Below, piece after piece: positions 16,442-30,409 of a DNA stretch of 64,000 nucleotides; the stretch's first letter is position 1, and each line of letters opens with the position of its first letter. This stretch comes from Megachile rotundata (taxonomy: Eukaryota > Arthropoda > Insecta > Hymenoptera > Megachilidae). Location of the stretch: NCBI RefSeq assembly GCF_050947335.1, contig NW_027473620.1, positions 1 to 64,000 on the forward strand, given 5' to 3'. The position numbers were made by a program, and so were the translations under genes. A model generated the notes under the pieces. It was not told the DNA's origin. It saw only the letters and a list, made by a program, of their open reading frames with translations, and searched no databases.

Positions 16442-19400
16442 TATAAGCATAATATGGCTAATAATATGAGTTAGATTGATAATAATAAGAGTAATAAGTA
16501 TAGTAATTGTCGTCCTATCGATCATATAAGCATAATATGGCTAATAATATGAGTTAGATTAATAATAGTAAGAGTAATATGTATAGTAATTATCGTTCTA
16601 CCGATCATATAAGCATAATATGGTTAATAATATGAGTTAGATTAATAATAATAAGAGTAAAGAGTATAGTAATTATCGTTCTACCGATCATATCTGCATA
16701 ATATGGTTAATAATATGAGTTAGATTAATAATAACAAGAGTAAAGAGTATAGTAATTATCGTTCTACCGATCATATAAGCATAATATGGCTAATAATATG
16801 AGTTAGGTTGATAATAATAAGAGTAATAAGTATAGTAATTGTCGTTCTATCGATCATATAAGCATAATATGGCTAATAATATGAGTTAGGTTGATAATAA
16901 TAAGAGTAATAAGTATAGTAATTGTCGTTCTACCGATCATATAAGCATAATGTGGCTAATAATATGAGTAAGATTGATAATAATAAGAGTAATAAGTATA
17001 GTAATTGTCGTTCTATCGATCATATTTGCATAATATCGTTAATAATATGAGTTAGATTGATAACAGTGAGTGTAAGAAGTATAGTGATTGTCGTTCTGTC
17101 GATCACATAAGCACAATATGGCTAATAATATGAGTTAGATTGATAATAATAAGAGTAATAAGTATAGTAATTGTCGGTCTATCGATCATATAAGCATAAT
17201 ATGGCTAATAATATGAGTTAGGTTGATAATAATAAGAGTAATAAGTATAGTAATTGTCGTCCTATCGATCATATAAGCATAATATGGCTAATAATATGAG
17301 TTAGGTTGATAATAATAAATGTAGTGAGTATAGTAATTGTCGTTCTATCGATCATATAAGCATAATATGGCTAATAATATGAGTTAGTTTGATAATAATA
17401 AGAGTAATAAGTATAGTAATTGTCGTTCTATCGATCATATAAGCATAATGTGGCTAATAATATGAGTTAGATTGATAATAATAAGAGTAATAGGTATAGT
17501 AATTATCGTTCTACCGATCATATAAGCATAATATGGCTAATAATATGAGTTAGATTGATAACAGTGAGTGTAATAAGTATAGTGATTGTCGTTCTATCGA
17601 TCATGTAAGCATAATGTGGCTAATAATATGAGTTAGATTTATAATAATAAGAGTACTGAGTATAGTAATTGTCGTTCTATCGATCATATAAGCATAATAT
17701 GGCTAATAATATTATTTAGATTGATAATAGTGAGTGTAATAAGTATAGTAATTGTCGTTCTATCGATCATACAAGCATAGTATGGCTCATAATATGTGTT
17801 AGATTGATAATAATAAGTGTAATAAGTATAGTAATTGTCGTTCTACAGATCACATAAGCATAATATGGCCAATAATATGAGTTAGATTGATAATAATAAG
17901 AGTAATGAGTATAGTAATTGTCGTTCTATCGATCACATAAGCATAATATGGATAATAATATGAGTTAGATTGATAATAATAAGAGTAGTGGGCATAGTAA
18001 TTGTCGTTCTATCGATCATATCTGAATAATATGGTTAATACTATGAGTTAGATTGATAATAATAAGAGTAAAAAGTATATTAATTGTCGTTCTATCCATC
18101 ATATAAGCATAATATGGCTAATAATATGAGTTAGTTTGATAATAATAAAAGTAGTGAGTATAGTAATTGTCGTTCTATCGATCATATAAGCATGATATGG
18201 CTAATAATATGAGTTAGATTGATAATAATAAGAGTAATAAGAATAGTAATTGTCGTTCAATCGATCATATCTGCATAATATGGTTAATAATATGAGTTAG
18301 ATTGATAATAGTGAGTGTAATAGGTATAGTAATTGTCGTTCTATCGATCATATAAGCATAATATGGCTGATAATATGAGTTAGATTGATAATGATAAGAG
18401 TAATAAGTATAGCAATTGTCGTTCTATCGATCATATAAGCATAATATGGCTAATAATATGAGTTAGATTGATAATTATAAGAGTAATAAGTATAGTAATT
18501 GTGGTTCTATCGATCATTTAAGCATAATATTGCTAATAATATGAGTTAGGTTGATAATAATAAGAGTAATAAGTATAGTAATTGTCGTTCTATCGATCAT
18601 TTAAGCATAATATGGCTAATAATATGAGTTAGGTTGATAATAATAAGAGTAATGAGTATAGTAGTTGTTGTTCTATCGATCATATCTGCATAATATGGCT
18701 AATAATATGAGTTAGATTGGTAATAATAAGAGTAATAAGTATAGTAATTGTCGGTCTATCGATCATATAAGCATAATATGGCTAATAATATGAGTTAGGT
18801 TGATAATAATAAGAGTAATAAGTATAGTAATTGTCGTCCTATCGATCATATAAGCATAATATGGCTAATAATATGAGTTAGATTGATAATGATAAGAGTA
18901 ATAAGTACAGTAATTGTCGTTCTACCGATCATATAAGCATAATATGGCTAATAATATGAGTTAGGTTGATAATAATAAATGTAGTGAGTATAGTAATTGT
19001 CGTTCTATCGATCATATAAGCATAATATGGCTAATAATATGAGTTAGTTTGATAATAATAAGAGTAATAAGTATAGTAATTGTCGTTCTATCGATCATAT
19101 AAGCATAATGTGGCTAATAATATGAGTTAGATTGATAATAATAAGAGTAATAGGTATAGTAATTATCGTTCTACCGATCATATAAGCATAATATGGCTAA
19201 TAATATGAGTTAGATTGATAATAATAAGAGTAATAAGTATAGTAATTGTCGTCCTATCGATCACATCTGCATAATATGGTTAATAATATGAGTTGGATTG
19301 ATAATAGTGAGTGTAATAAGCATAGTAATTGTGGTTCTATCGATCATATAAGCATAATATGGCTAATAATATGAGTTAGATTGATAATAATAAGAGTAAT

Positions 19401-21284
19401 AAGTATAGTAATTGTCGTTCTATCGATCATATTTGCATAATATGGTTAATAATATGAGTTAGATTGATAACAGTGAGTGTAATAAGTATAGTAATTGTCG
19501 TCCTATCGATCATATAAGCATAATATGGCTAATAATATGAGTTAGTGTGATAATAATAAAAGTAGTGAGTATAGTAATTGTCGTTCTATCGATCATATAA
19601 GCATGATATGGCTAATAATATGAGTTAGATTGATAATAATAAGAGTAATAAGAATAGTAATTGTCGTTCAATCGATCATATCTGCATAATATGGTTAATA
19701 ATATGAGTTAGATTGATAATAGTGAGTGTAATAGGTATAGTAATTGTCGTTCTATCGATCATATAAGCATAATATGGCTGATAATATGAGTTAGATTGAT
19801 AATGATAAGAGTAATAAGTATAGCAATTGTCGTTCTATCGATCATATAAGCATAATATGGCTAATAATATGAGTTAGATTGATAATTATAAGAGTAATAA
19901 GTATAGTAATTGTCGTTCTATCGATCATTTAAGCATAATATGGCTAATAATATGAGTTAGGTTGATAATAATAAGAGTAATGAGTATAGTAGTTGTTGTT
20001 CTATCGATCATATCTGCATAATATGGTTAATAATATGAGTTAGATTGATAATAATAAGAGTAAAAAGTATAGTAATTGTCGTTCTATCGATCATATAAGC
20101 ATAATATGGCTAATAATATGAGTTAGATTAATAATAGTAAGAGTAATATGTATAGTAATTATCGTTCTACCGATCATATAAGCATAATATGGTTAATAAT
20201 ATGAGTCAGATTAATAATAATAAGAGTAAAGAGTATAGTAATTATCGTTCTACCGATCATATAAGCATAATATGGCTAATAATATGAGTTAGGTTGATAA
20301 TAATAAGAGTAATAAGTATAGTAATTGTCGTTCTATCGATCATATAAGCATAATATGGCCAATAATATGAGTTAGGTTGATAATAATAAGAGTAATAAGT
20401 ATAGTAATTGTCGTTCTACAGATCACATAAGCATAATATAGCTAATAATATGAGTTAGATTGACAATAATAAGAGTAGTGGGCATAGTAATTGTCGTTCT
20501 ATCGATCATATCTGAATAATAGGGTTAATAATATGAGTTAGATTGATAATAATAAGAGTAAAAAGTATATTTATTGTCGTTCTATTCATCATATAAGCAT
20601 AATATGGCTAATAATATGGGTTGGATTGATAATAATAAGACTAATAAGTATAGTAATGGTCGTTCTATCGATCATAAAAGCATAATATGGCTAATAAAAT
20701 GAGTTAGATTGATAATATTGAGTGTAATAAGTATAGTAATTGTCGTTCTATCGATCATATAAGCATAATATGGCTAATGATATGAGTTAGATTGATAATA
20801 ATAAGAGTAATGAGTATAGTAGTTGTTGTTCTATCGATCATATCTGCATAATATGGTTAATAATATGAGTTAGATTAATAATAACAAGAGTAAAGAGTAT
20901 AGTAATTATCGTTCTACCGATCATATAAGCATAATATGGCTAATAATATGAGTTAGGTTGATAATAATAAGAGTAATAAGTATAGTAATTGTCGTTCTAT
21001 CGATCATATAAGCATAATATGGCTAATAATATGAGTTAGGTTGATAATAATAAGAGTAATAAGTATAGTAATTGTCGGTCTATCGATCATATAAGCATAA
21101 TATGGCTAATAATATGAGTTAGGTTGATAATAATAAGAGTAATAAGTATAGTAATTGTCGTCCTATCGATCATATAAGCATAATATGGCTAATAATATGA
21201 GTTAGATTGATAATGATAAGAGTAATAAGTACAGTAATGGTCGTTCTACCGATCATATAAGCATAATATGGCTAATAATATGAG
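16442..21284 (+). repeat. Long higher-order repeat, copy 2 (58 monomers)
   Basis: Second copy of the 11130-16441 block, in direct tandem. It aligns at +5,312 bp for 16442-17985 and at +4,814 bp for 18114-21284. Only scattered single-base differences are visible; for example, 14788 reads AAGCTTGAT where the partner near 19602 reads AAGCATGAT. The homology ends where copy 2 passes into an AAATGTAGTGAG monomer while copy 1 joins copy 2. Confidence 0.85.
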
Positions 21285-22320
21285 TTAGGTTGATAATAAT
21301 AAATGTAGTGAGTATAGTAATTGTCGTTCTATCGATCATATAAGCATAATATGGCTAATAATATGAGTTAGTTTGATAATAATAAGACTAATAAGTATAG
21401 TAATTGTCGTTCTATCGATCATATAAGCATAATGTGGCTAATAATATGAGTTAGATTGATAATAATAAGAGTAGTAGGTATAGTAATTATCGTTCTATCG
21501 ATCATATAAGCATAATATGGCTAATAATATGAGTTAGATTGATAATAATAAGAGTAAAAAGTATAGTAATTGTCGTCCTATCGATCATATTTGCGTAATA
21601 TGGTTAATAATATGAGTTAGATTGATAACAGTGAGTGTAATAAGTATAGTGATTGTCGTTCTGTCGATCACATAAGCACAATATGGCTAATAATATGAGT
21701 TAGATTGATAATAATAGGAGTAATAAGTATAGTAATTGTCATTCTATCGGTCATATTTGCATAACATGGTTAATAATATGAGTTAGGTTGATAAAAATAA
21801 GAATAACAAGTATAGTAATTGTCGTCCTATCGATCATATAAGCATAATATGGCTAATAATATGAGTTAGATTGATAATAATAAGAGTAATAAGTATAGTA
21901 ATTGTCGTCCTATCGATCATATAAGCATAATATGGCTAATAATATGAGTTAGATTAATAATAGTAAGAGTAATATGTATAGTAATTATCGTTCTACCGAT
22001 CATATAAGCATAATATGGTTAATAATATGAGTTAGATTAATAATAATAAGAGTAAAGAGTATAGTAATTATCGTTCTACCGATCATATAAGCATAATATG
22101 GCTAATAATATGAGTTAGGTTGATAATAATAAGAGTAATAAGTATAGTAATTGTCGTTCTATCGATCATATAAGCATAATATGGCTAATAATATGAGTTA
22201 GGTTGATAATAATAAGAGTAATAAGTATAGTAATTGTCGTTCTACAGATCACATAAGCATAATATAGCTAATAATATGAGTTAGATTGATAATAATAAGA
22301 GTAGTGGGCATAGTAATTGT
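19900..22320 (+). repeat. Dispersed block repeated at +74/77 monomers, copy 1
   Basis: This 2.4-kb block recurs at 26042-28711. The GAGTCAGATTAATAAT monomers at 20203 and 26345 are 6,142 bp apart (74 x 83). The ACAGTAATGG monomers at 21231 and 27622 and the CATTCTATCGG monomers at 21740 and 28131 are 6,391 bp apart (77 x 83). The change of offset reflects three extra monomers near 27.2-27.5 kb in the second copy. Confidence 0.75.
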
Positions 22321-23619
22321 CGTTCTATCGATCATATCTGAATAATATGGTTAATAATATGAGTTAGATTGATAATAATAAGAGTAAAAAGTATATTTAT
22401 TGTCGTTCTATTCATCATATAAGCATAATATGGCTAATAATATGGGTTGGATTGATAATAATAAGACTAATAAGTATAGTAATTGTCGTTCTATCGATCA
22501 CATAAGCATAATATGGCTAATAATATGAGTTAGGTTGATAATAATAAGAGTAATAAGTATAGTAATTGTCGTTCTATCGATCATATAAGCATAATGTGGC
22601 TAATAATATGAGTAAGATTGATAATAATAAGAGTAATAAGTATAGTAATTGTCGTTCTATCGATCATATTTGCATAATATCGTTAATAATATGAGTTAGA
22701 TTGATAACAGTGAGTGTAAGAAGTATAGTGATTGTCGTTCTGTCGATCACATAAGCACAATATGGCTAATAATATGAGTTAGATTGATAATAATAGGAGT
22801 AATAAGTATAGTAATTGTCGGTCTATCGATCATATAAGCATAATATGGCTAATAATATGAGTTAGGTTGATAATAATAAGAGTAATAAGTATAGTAATTG
22901 TCGTCCTATCGATCATATAAGCATAATATGGCTAATAATATGAGTTAGGTTGATAATAATAAATGTAGTGAGTATAGTAATTGTCGTTCTATCGATCATA
23001 TAAGCATAATATGGCTAATAATATGAGTTAGTTTGATAATAATAAGAGTAATAAGTATAGTAATTGTCGTTCTATCGATCATATAAGCATAATGTGGCTA
23101 ATAATATGAGTTAGATTGATAATAATAAGAGTAATAGGTATAGTAATTATCGTTCTACCGATCATATAAGCATAATATGGCTAATAATATGAGTTAGATT
23201 GATAACAGTGAGTGTAATAAGTATAGTGATTGTCGTTCTATCGATCATGTAAGCATAATGTGGCTAATAATATGAGTTAGATTTATAATAATAAGAGTAC
23301 TGAGTATAGTAATTGTCGTTCTATCGATCATATAAGCATAATATGGCTAATAATATTATTTAGATTGATAATAGTGAGTGTAATAAGTATAGTAATTGTC
23401 GTTCTATCGATCATACAAGCATAGTATGGCTCATAATATGTGTTAGATTGATAATAATAAGAGTAATAAGTATAGTAATTGTCGTTCTACAGATCACATA
23501 AGCATAATATGGCCAATAATATGAGTTAGATTGATAATAATAAGAGTAATGAGTATAGTAATTGTCGTTCTATCGATCACATAAGCATAATATGGATAAT
23601 AATATGAGTTAGATTGATA

Positions 23620-24350
23620 ATAATAAGAGTAGTGGGCATAGTAATTGTCGTTCTATCGATCATATCTGAATAATATGGTTAATACTATGAGTTATATTGA
23701 TAATAATAAGAGTAAAAAGTATATTAATTGTCGTTCTATTGATCATATAAGCATAATATGGCTAATAATATGGGTTGGATTGATAATAATAAGACTAATA
23801 AGTATAGTAATGGTCGTTCTATCGATCATAAAAGCATAATATGGCTAATAAAATGAGTTAGTTTGATAATAATAAGAGTAATAAGTATAGTAATTGTCGT
23901 TCTATCGATCATATAAGCATAATGTGGCTAATAATATGAGTTAGATTGATAATAATAAGAGTAGTAGGTATAGTAATTATCGTTCTACCGATCATATAAG
24001 GATAATATGGCTAATAATATGAGTAAGATTGATAATAATAAGAGTAAAAAGTATAGTAATTGTCGTCCTATCGATCATATTTGCGTAATATGGTTAATAA
24101 TATGAGTTAGATTGATAACAGTGAGTGTAATAAGTATAGTGATTGTCGTTCTGTCGATCACATAAGCACAATATGGCTAATAATATGAGTTAGATTGATA
24201 ATAATAGGAGTAATAAGTATAGTAATTGTCATTCTATCGGTCATATTTGCATAACATGGTTAATAATATGAGTTAGGTTGATAAAAATAAGAATAACAAG
24301 TATAGTAATTGTCGTCCTATCGATCATATAAGCATAATATGGCTAATAAT
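23620..24350 (+). repeat. 0.73-kb block repeated exactly 73 monomers away, copy 1
   Basis: The block is nearly identical to 29679-30409. CATTCTATCGG lies at 24230 and 30289, 6,059 bp apart. It includes a private combination, GAGTTATATTGATAATAATAAG followed by the ATGGGTTGG monomer. Flanking monomers differ on both sides, so this is a dispersed and not a tandem copy. Confidence 0.8.
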
Positions 24351-25639
24351 ATGAGTTAGGTCGATAATAATAAGAGTAATAAGTATAGCAATTGTCGTTC
24401 TATCGATCATATTTGCATAATATAGTTAATAGTATGAGTTAGATTGATATCAGTGAGTGTAATAAGTATAGTAATTGTCGTTCTATCGATCACATAAGCA
24501 TAATATGGATAATAATATGAGTTAGATTGATAATAATAAGAGTAGTGGGCATAGTAATTGTCGTTCTATCGATCATATCTGAATAATATGGTTAATACTA
24601 TGAGTTAGATTGATAATAATAAGAGTAAAAAGTATATTAATTGTCGTTCTATCGATCATATAAGCATAATATGGCTAATAATATGAGTTAGATTAATAAT
24701 AGTAAGAGTAATAAGTATAGTAATTATCGTTCTACCGATCATATAAGCATAATATGGTTAATAATATGAGTTAGGTTGATAATAATAAGAGTAATAAGTA
24801 TAGTAATTGTCGTTCTATCCATCATATAAGCATAATATGGCTAATAATATGAGTTAGTTTGATAATAATAAAAGTAGTGAGTATAGTAATTGTCGTTCTA
24901 TCGATCATATAAGCATGATATGGCTAATAATATGAGTTAGATTGATAATAATAAGAGTAATAAGAATAGTAATTGTCGTTCAATCGATCATATCTGCATA
25001 ATATGGTTAATAATATGAGTTAGATTGATAATAGTGAGTGTAATAGGTATAGTAATTGTCGTTCTATCGATCATATAAGCATAATATGGCTGATAATATG
25101 AGTTAGATTGATAATGATAAGAGTAATAAGTATAGCAATTGTCGTTCTATCGATCATATAAGCATAATATGGCTAATAATATGAGTTAGATTGATAATTA
25201 TAAGAGTAATAAGTATAGTAATTGTGGTTCTATCGATCATTTAAGCATAATATGGCTAATAATATGAGTTAGGTTGATAATAATAAGAGTAATAAGTATA
25301 GTAATTGTCGTTCTATCGATCATTTAAGCATAATATGGCTAATAATATGAGTTAGGTTGATAATAATAAGAGTAATGAGTATAGTAGTTGTTGTTCTATC
25401 GATCATATCTGCATAATATGGCTAATAATATGAGTTAGGTTGATAATAATAAGAGTAATAAGTATAGTAATTGTCGTTCTATCGATCATATAAGCATAAT
25501 ATGGCTGATAATATGAGTTAGATTGATAATGATAAGAGTAATAAGTATAGCAATTGTCGTTCTATCGATCATATAAGCATAATATGGCTAATAATATGAG
25601 TTAGATTGATAATTATAAGAGTAATAAGTATAGTAATTG

Positions 25640-26465
25640 TCGTTCTATCGATCATTTAAGCATAATATGGCTAATAATATGAGTTAGGTTGATAATAATA
25701 AGAGTAATGAGTATAGTAGTTGTTGTTCTATCGATCATATCTGCATAATATGGTTAATAATATGAGTTAGATTGATAATAATAAGAGTAAAAAGTATAGT
25801 AATTGTCGTTCTATCGATCATATAAGCATAATATGGCTAATAATATGAGTTAGATTAATAATAGTAAGAGTAATATGTATAGTAATTATCGTTCTACCGA
25901 TCATATAAGCATAATATGGTTAATAATATGAGTCAGATTAATAATAATAAGAGTAAAGAGTATAGTAATTATCGTTCTACCGATCATATAAGCATAATAT
26001 GGCTAATAATATGAGTTAGGTTGATAATAATAAGAGTAATAAGTATAGTAATTGTCGTTCTATCGATCATTTAAGCATAATATGGCTAATAATATGAGAT
26101 AGGTTGATAATAATAAGAGTAATGAGTATAGTAGTTGTTGTTCTATCGATCATATCTGCATAATATGGTTAATAATATGAGTTAGATTGATAATAATAAG
26201 AGTAAAAAGTATAGTAATTGTCGTTCTATCGATCATATAAGCATAATATGGCTAATAATATGAGTTAGATTAATAATAGTAAGAGTAATATGTATAGTAA
26301 TTATCGTTCTACCGATCATATAAGCATAATATGGTTAATAATATGAGTCAGATTAATAATAATAAGAGTAAAGAGTATAGTAATTATCGTTCTACCGATC
26401 ATATAAGCATAATATGGCTAATAATATGAGTTAGGTTGATAATAATAAGAGTAATAAGTATAGTA
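25640..26465 (+). repeat. Five-monomer (415-bp) tandem duplication
   Basis: The rare GAGTCAGATTAATAAT variant occurs at 25930 and 26345, exactly 415 bp (5 x 83) apart. The flanking variant monomers follow in the same order in both halves: CATTTAAGC, TTGTTGTTC, AATATGTATAG and GTAAAGAG. The second half has a private change, GAGATAGG for GAGTTAGG, near 26097. Boundaries are approximate. Confidence 0.75.
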
Positions 26466-28711
26466 ATTGTCGTTCTATCGATCATATAAGCATAATATGG
26501 CTAATAATATGAGTTAGGTTGATAATAATAAGAGTAATAAGTATAGTAATTGTCGTTCTACAGATCACATAAGCATAATATAGCTAATAATATGAGTTAG
26601 ATTGATAATAATAAGAGTAGTGGGCATAGTAATTGTCGTTCCATCGATCATATCTGAATAATATGGTTAATAATATGAGTTAGATTGATAATAATAAGAG
26701 TAAAAAGTATATTTATTGTCGTTCTATTCATCATATAAGCATAATATGGCTAATAATATGGGTTGGATTGCTAATAATAAGTCTAATATGTATAGTAATG
26801 GTCGTTCTATCGATCATAAAAGCATAATATGGCTAATAAAATGAGTTAGATTGATAATATTGAGTGTAATAAGTATAGTAATTGTCGTTCTATCGATCAT
26901 ATAAGCATAATATGGCTAATGATATGAGTTAGATTGATAATAATAAGAGTAATGAGTATAGTAGTTGTTGTTCTATCGATCATATCTGCATAATATGGTT
27001 AATAATATGAGTTAGATTAATAATAACAAGAGTAAAGAGTATAGTAATTATCGTTCTACCGATCATATAAGCATAATATGGCTAATAATATGAGTTAGGT
27101 TGATAATAATAAGAGTAATAAGTATAGTAATTGTCGTTCTATCGATCATATAAGCATAATATGGCTAATAATATGAGTTAGGTTGATAATAATAAGAGTA
27201 ATAAGTATAGTAATTGTCGTTCTATCGATCATATAAGCATAATGTGGCCAATAATATGAGTAAGATTGATAATAATAAGAGTAATAAGTATAGTAATTGT
27301 CGTTCTATCGATCATATTTGCATAATATCGTTAATAATATGAGTTAGATTGATAACAGTGAGTGTAAGAAGTATAGTGATTGTCGTTCTGTCGATCACAT
27401 AAGCACAATATGGCTAATAATATGAGTTAGATTGATAATAATAAGAGTAATAAGTATAGTAATTGTCGGTCTATCGATCATATAAGCATAATATGGCTAA
27501 TAATATGAGTTAGGTTGATAATAATAAGAGTAATAAGTATAGTAATTGTCGTCCTATCGATCATATAAGCATAATATGGCTAATAATATGAGTTAGATTG
27601 ATAATGATAAGAGTAATAAGTACAGTAATGGTCGTTCTACCGATCATATAAGCATAATATGGCTAATAATATGAGTTAGGTTGATAATAATAAATGTAGT
27701 GAGTATAGTAATTGTCGTTCTATCGATCATATAAGCATAATATGGCTAATAATATGAGTTAGTTTGATAATAATAAGAGTAATAAGTATAGTAATTGTCG
27801 TTCTATCGATCATATAAGCATAATGTGGCTAATAATATGAGTTAGATTGATAATAATAAGAGTAGTAGGTATAGTAATTATCGTTCTATCGATCATATAA
27901 GCATAATATGGCTAATAATATGAGTTAGATTGATAATAATAAGAGTAAAAAGTATAGTAATTGTCGTCCTATCGATCATATTTGCGTAATATGGTTAATA
28001 ATATGAGTTAGATTGATAACAGTGAGTGTAATAAGTATAGTGATTGTCGTTCTGTCGATCACATAAGCACAATATGGCTAATAATATGAGTTAGATTGAT
28101 AATAATATGAGTAATAAGTATAGTAATTGTCATTCTATCGGTCATATTTGCATAACATGGTTAATAATATGAGTTAGGTTGATAAAAATAAGAATAACAA
28201 GTATAGTAATTGTCGTCCTATCGATCATATAAGCATAATATGGCTAATAATATGAGTTAGATTGATAATAATAAGAGTAATAAGTATAGTAATTGTCGTC
28301 CTATCGATCATATAAGCATAATATGGCTAATAATATGAGTTAGATTAATAATAGTAAGAGTAATATGTATAGTAATTATCGTTCTACCGATCATATAAGC
28401 ATAATATGGTTAATAATATGAGTTAGATTAATAATAATAAGAGTAAAGAGTATAGTAATTATCGTTCTACCGATCATATAAGCATAATATGGCTAATAAT
28501 ATGAGTTAGGTTGATAATAATAAGAGTAATAAGTATAGTAATTGTCGTTCTATCGATCATATAAGCATAATATGGCTAATAATATGAGTTAGGTTGATAA
28601 TAATAAGAGTAATAAGTATAGTAATTGTCGTTCTACAGATCACATAAGCATAATATAGCTAATAATATGAGTTAGATTGATAATAATAAGAGTAGTGGGC
28701 ATAGTAGTTGT
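26042..28711 (+). repeat. Dispersed block repeated at +74/77 monomers, copy 2
   Basis: Partner of 19900-22320. It carries three additional monomers near 27.2-27.5 kb, with the GAGTAAGATTG, ATATCGTTAATA and GTGTAAGAAG variants. That trio also occurs elsewhere, for example near 22.6 kb and 29.0 kb, so it looks like a mobile sub-block spread by unequal exchange. The right edge is where CTGAATAATATGG in copy 1 is replaced by CTGCATAATATGG here. Confidence 0.7.
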
Positions 28712-29678
28712 CGTTCTATCGATCATATCTGCATAATATGGTTAATAATATGAGTTAGATTAATAATAACAAGAGTAAAGAGTATAGTAGTTATCGTTCT
28801 ACCGATCATATAAGCATAATATGGCTAATAATATGAGTTAGGTTGATAATAATAAGAGTAATAAGTATAGTAATTGTCGTTCTATCGATCATATAAGCAT
28901 AATATGGCTAATAATATGAGTTAGGTTGATAATAATAAGAGTAATAAGTATAGTAATTGTCGATCTATCGATCATATAAGCATAATGTGGCTAATAATTT
29001 GAGTAAGATTGATAATAATAAGAGTAATAAGTATAGTAATTGTTGTTCTATCGATCATATTTGCATAATATCGTTAATAATATGAGTTAGATTGATAACA
29101 GTGAGTGTAAGAAGTATAGTGATTGTCGTTCTGTCGATCACATAAGCACAATATGGCTAATAATATGAGTTAGATTGATAATAATAAGAGTAATAAGTAT
29201 AGTAATTGTCGGTCTATCGATCATATAAGCATAATATGGCTAATAATATGAGTTAGGTTGATAATAATAAGAGTAATAAGTATAGTAATTGTCGTCCTAT
29301 CGATCATATAAGCATAATATGGCTAATAATATGAGTTAGGTTGATAATAATAAATGTAGTGAGTATAGTAATTGTCGTTCTATCGATCATATAAGCATAA
29401 TATGGCTAATAATATGAGTTAGTTTGATAATAATAAGAGTAATAAGTATAGTAATTGTCGTTCTATCGATCATATAAGCATAATGTGGCTAATAATATGA
29501 GTTAGATTGATAATAATAAGAGTAATAGGTATAGTAATTATCGTTCTACCGATCATATAAGCATAATATGGCTAATAATATGAGTTAGATTGATAATAAT
29601 AAGAGTAATAAGTATAGTAATTGTCGTCCTATCGATCACATCTGCATAATATGGTTAATAATATGAGTTGGATTGATA

Positions 29679-30409
29679 ATAATAAGAGTAGTGGGCATAG
29701 TAATTGTCGTTCTATCGATCATATCTGAATAATATGGTTAATACTATGAGTTATATTGATAATAATAAGAGTAAAAAGTATATTAATTGTCGTTCTATTG
29801 ATCATATAAGCATAATATGGCTAATAATATGGGTTGGATTGATAATAATAAGACTAATAAGTATAGTAATGGTCGTTCTATCGATCATAAAAGCATAATA
29901 TGGCTAATAAAATGAGTTAGTTTGATAATAATAAGAGTAATAAGTATAGTAATTGTCGTTCTATCGATCATATAAGCATAATGTGGCTAATAATATGAGT
30001 TAGATTGATAATAATAAGAGTAGTAGGTATAGTAATTATCGTTCTACCGATCATATAAGCATAATATGGCTAATAATATGAGTAAGATTGATAATAATAA
30101 GAGTAAAAAGTATAGTAATTGTCGTCCTATCGATCATATTTGCGTAATATGGTTAATAATATGAGTTAGATTGATAACAGTGAGTGTAATAAGTATAGTG
30201 ATTGTCGTTCTGTCGATCACATAAGCACAATATGGCTACTAATATGAGTTAGATTGATAATAATAGGAGTAATAAGTATAGTAATTGTCATTCTATCGGT
30301 CATATTTGCATAACATGGTTAATAATATGAGTTAGGTTGATAAAAATAAGAATAACAAGTATAGTAACTGTCGTCCTATCGACCATATAAGCATAATATG
30401 GCTAATAAT
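29679..30409 (+). repeat. 0.73-kb block repeated exactly 73 monomers away, copy 2
   Basis: Partner of 23620-24350 at +6,059 bp. Private differences are visible, for example TGGCTACTAATATG near 30232 and GTAACTGTCG near 30363. Confidence 0.8.

Noticed and set aside
23645..23839. 64-codon open frame, also at 29704-29898 with identical sequence and a similar one at 34518-34712
   Set aside because: These are read straight through satellite monomers. The 83-bp period changes frame at each monomer, and the two identical copies exist because the DNA block was duplicated.
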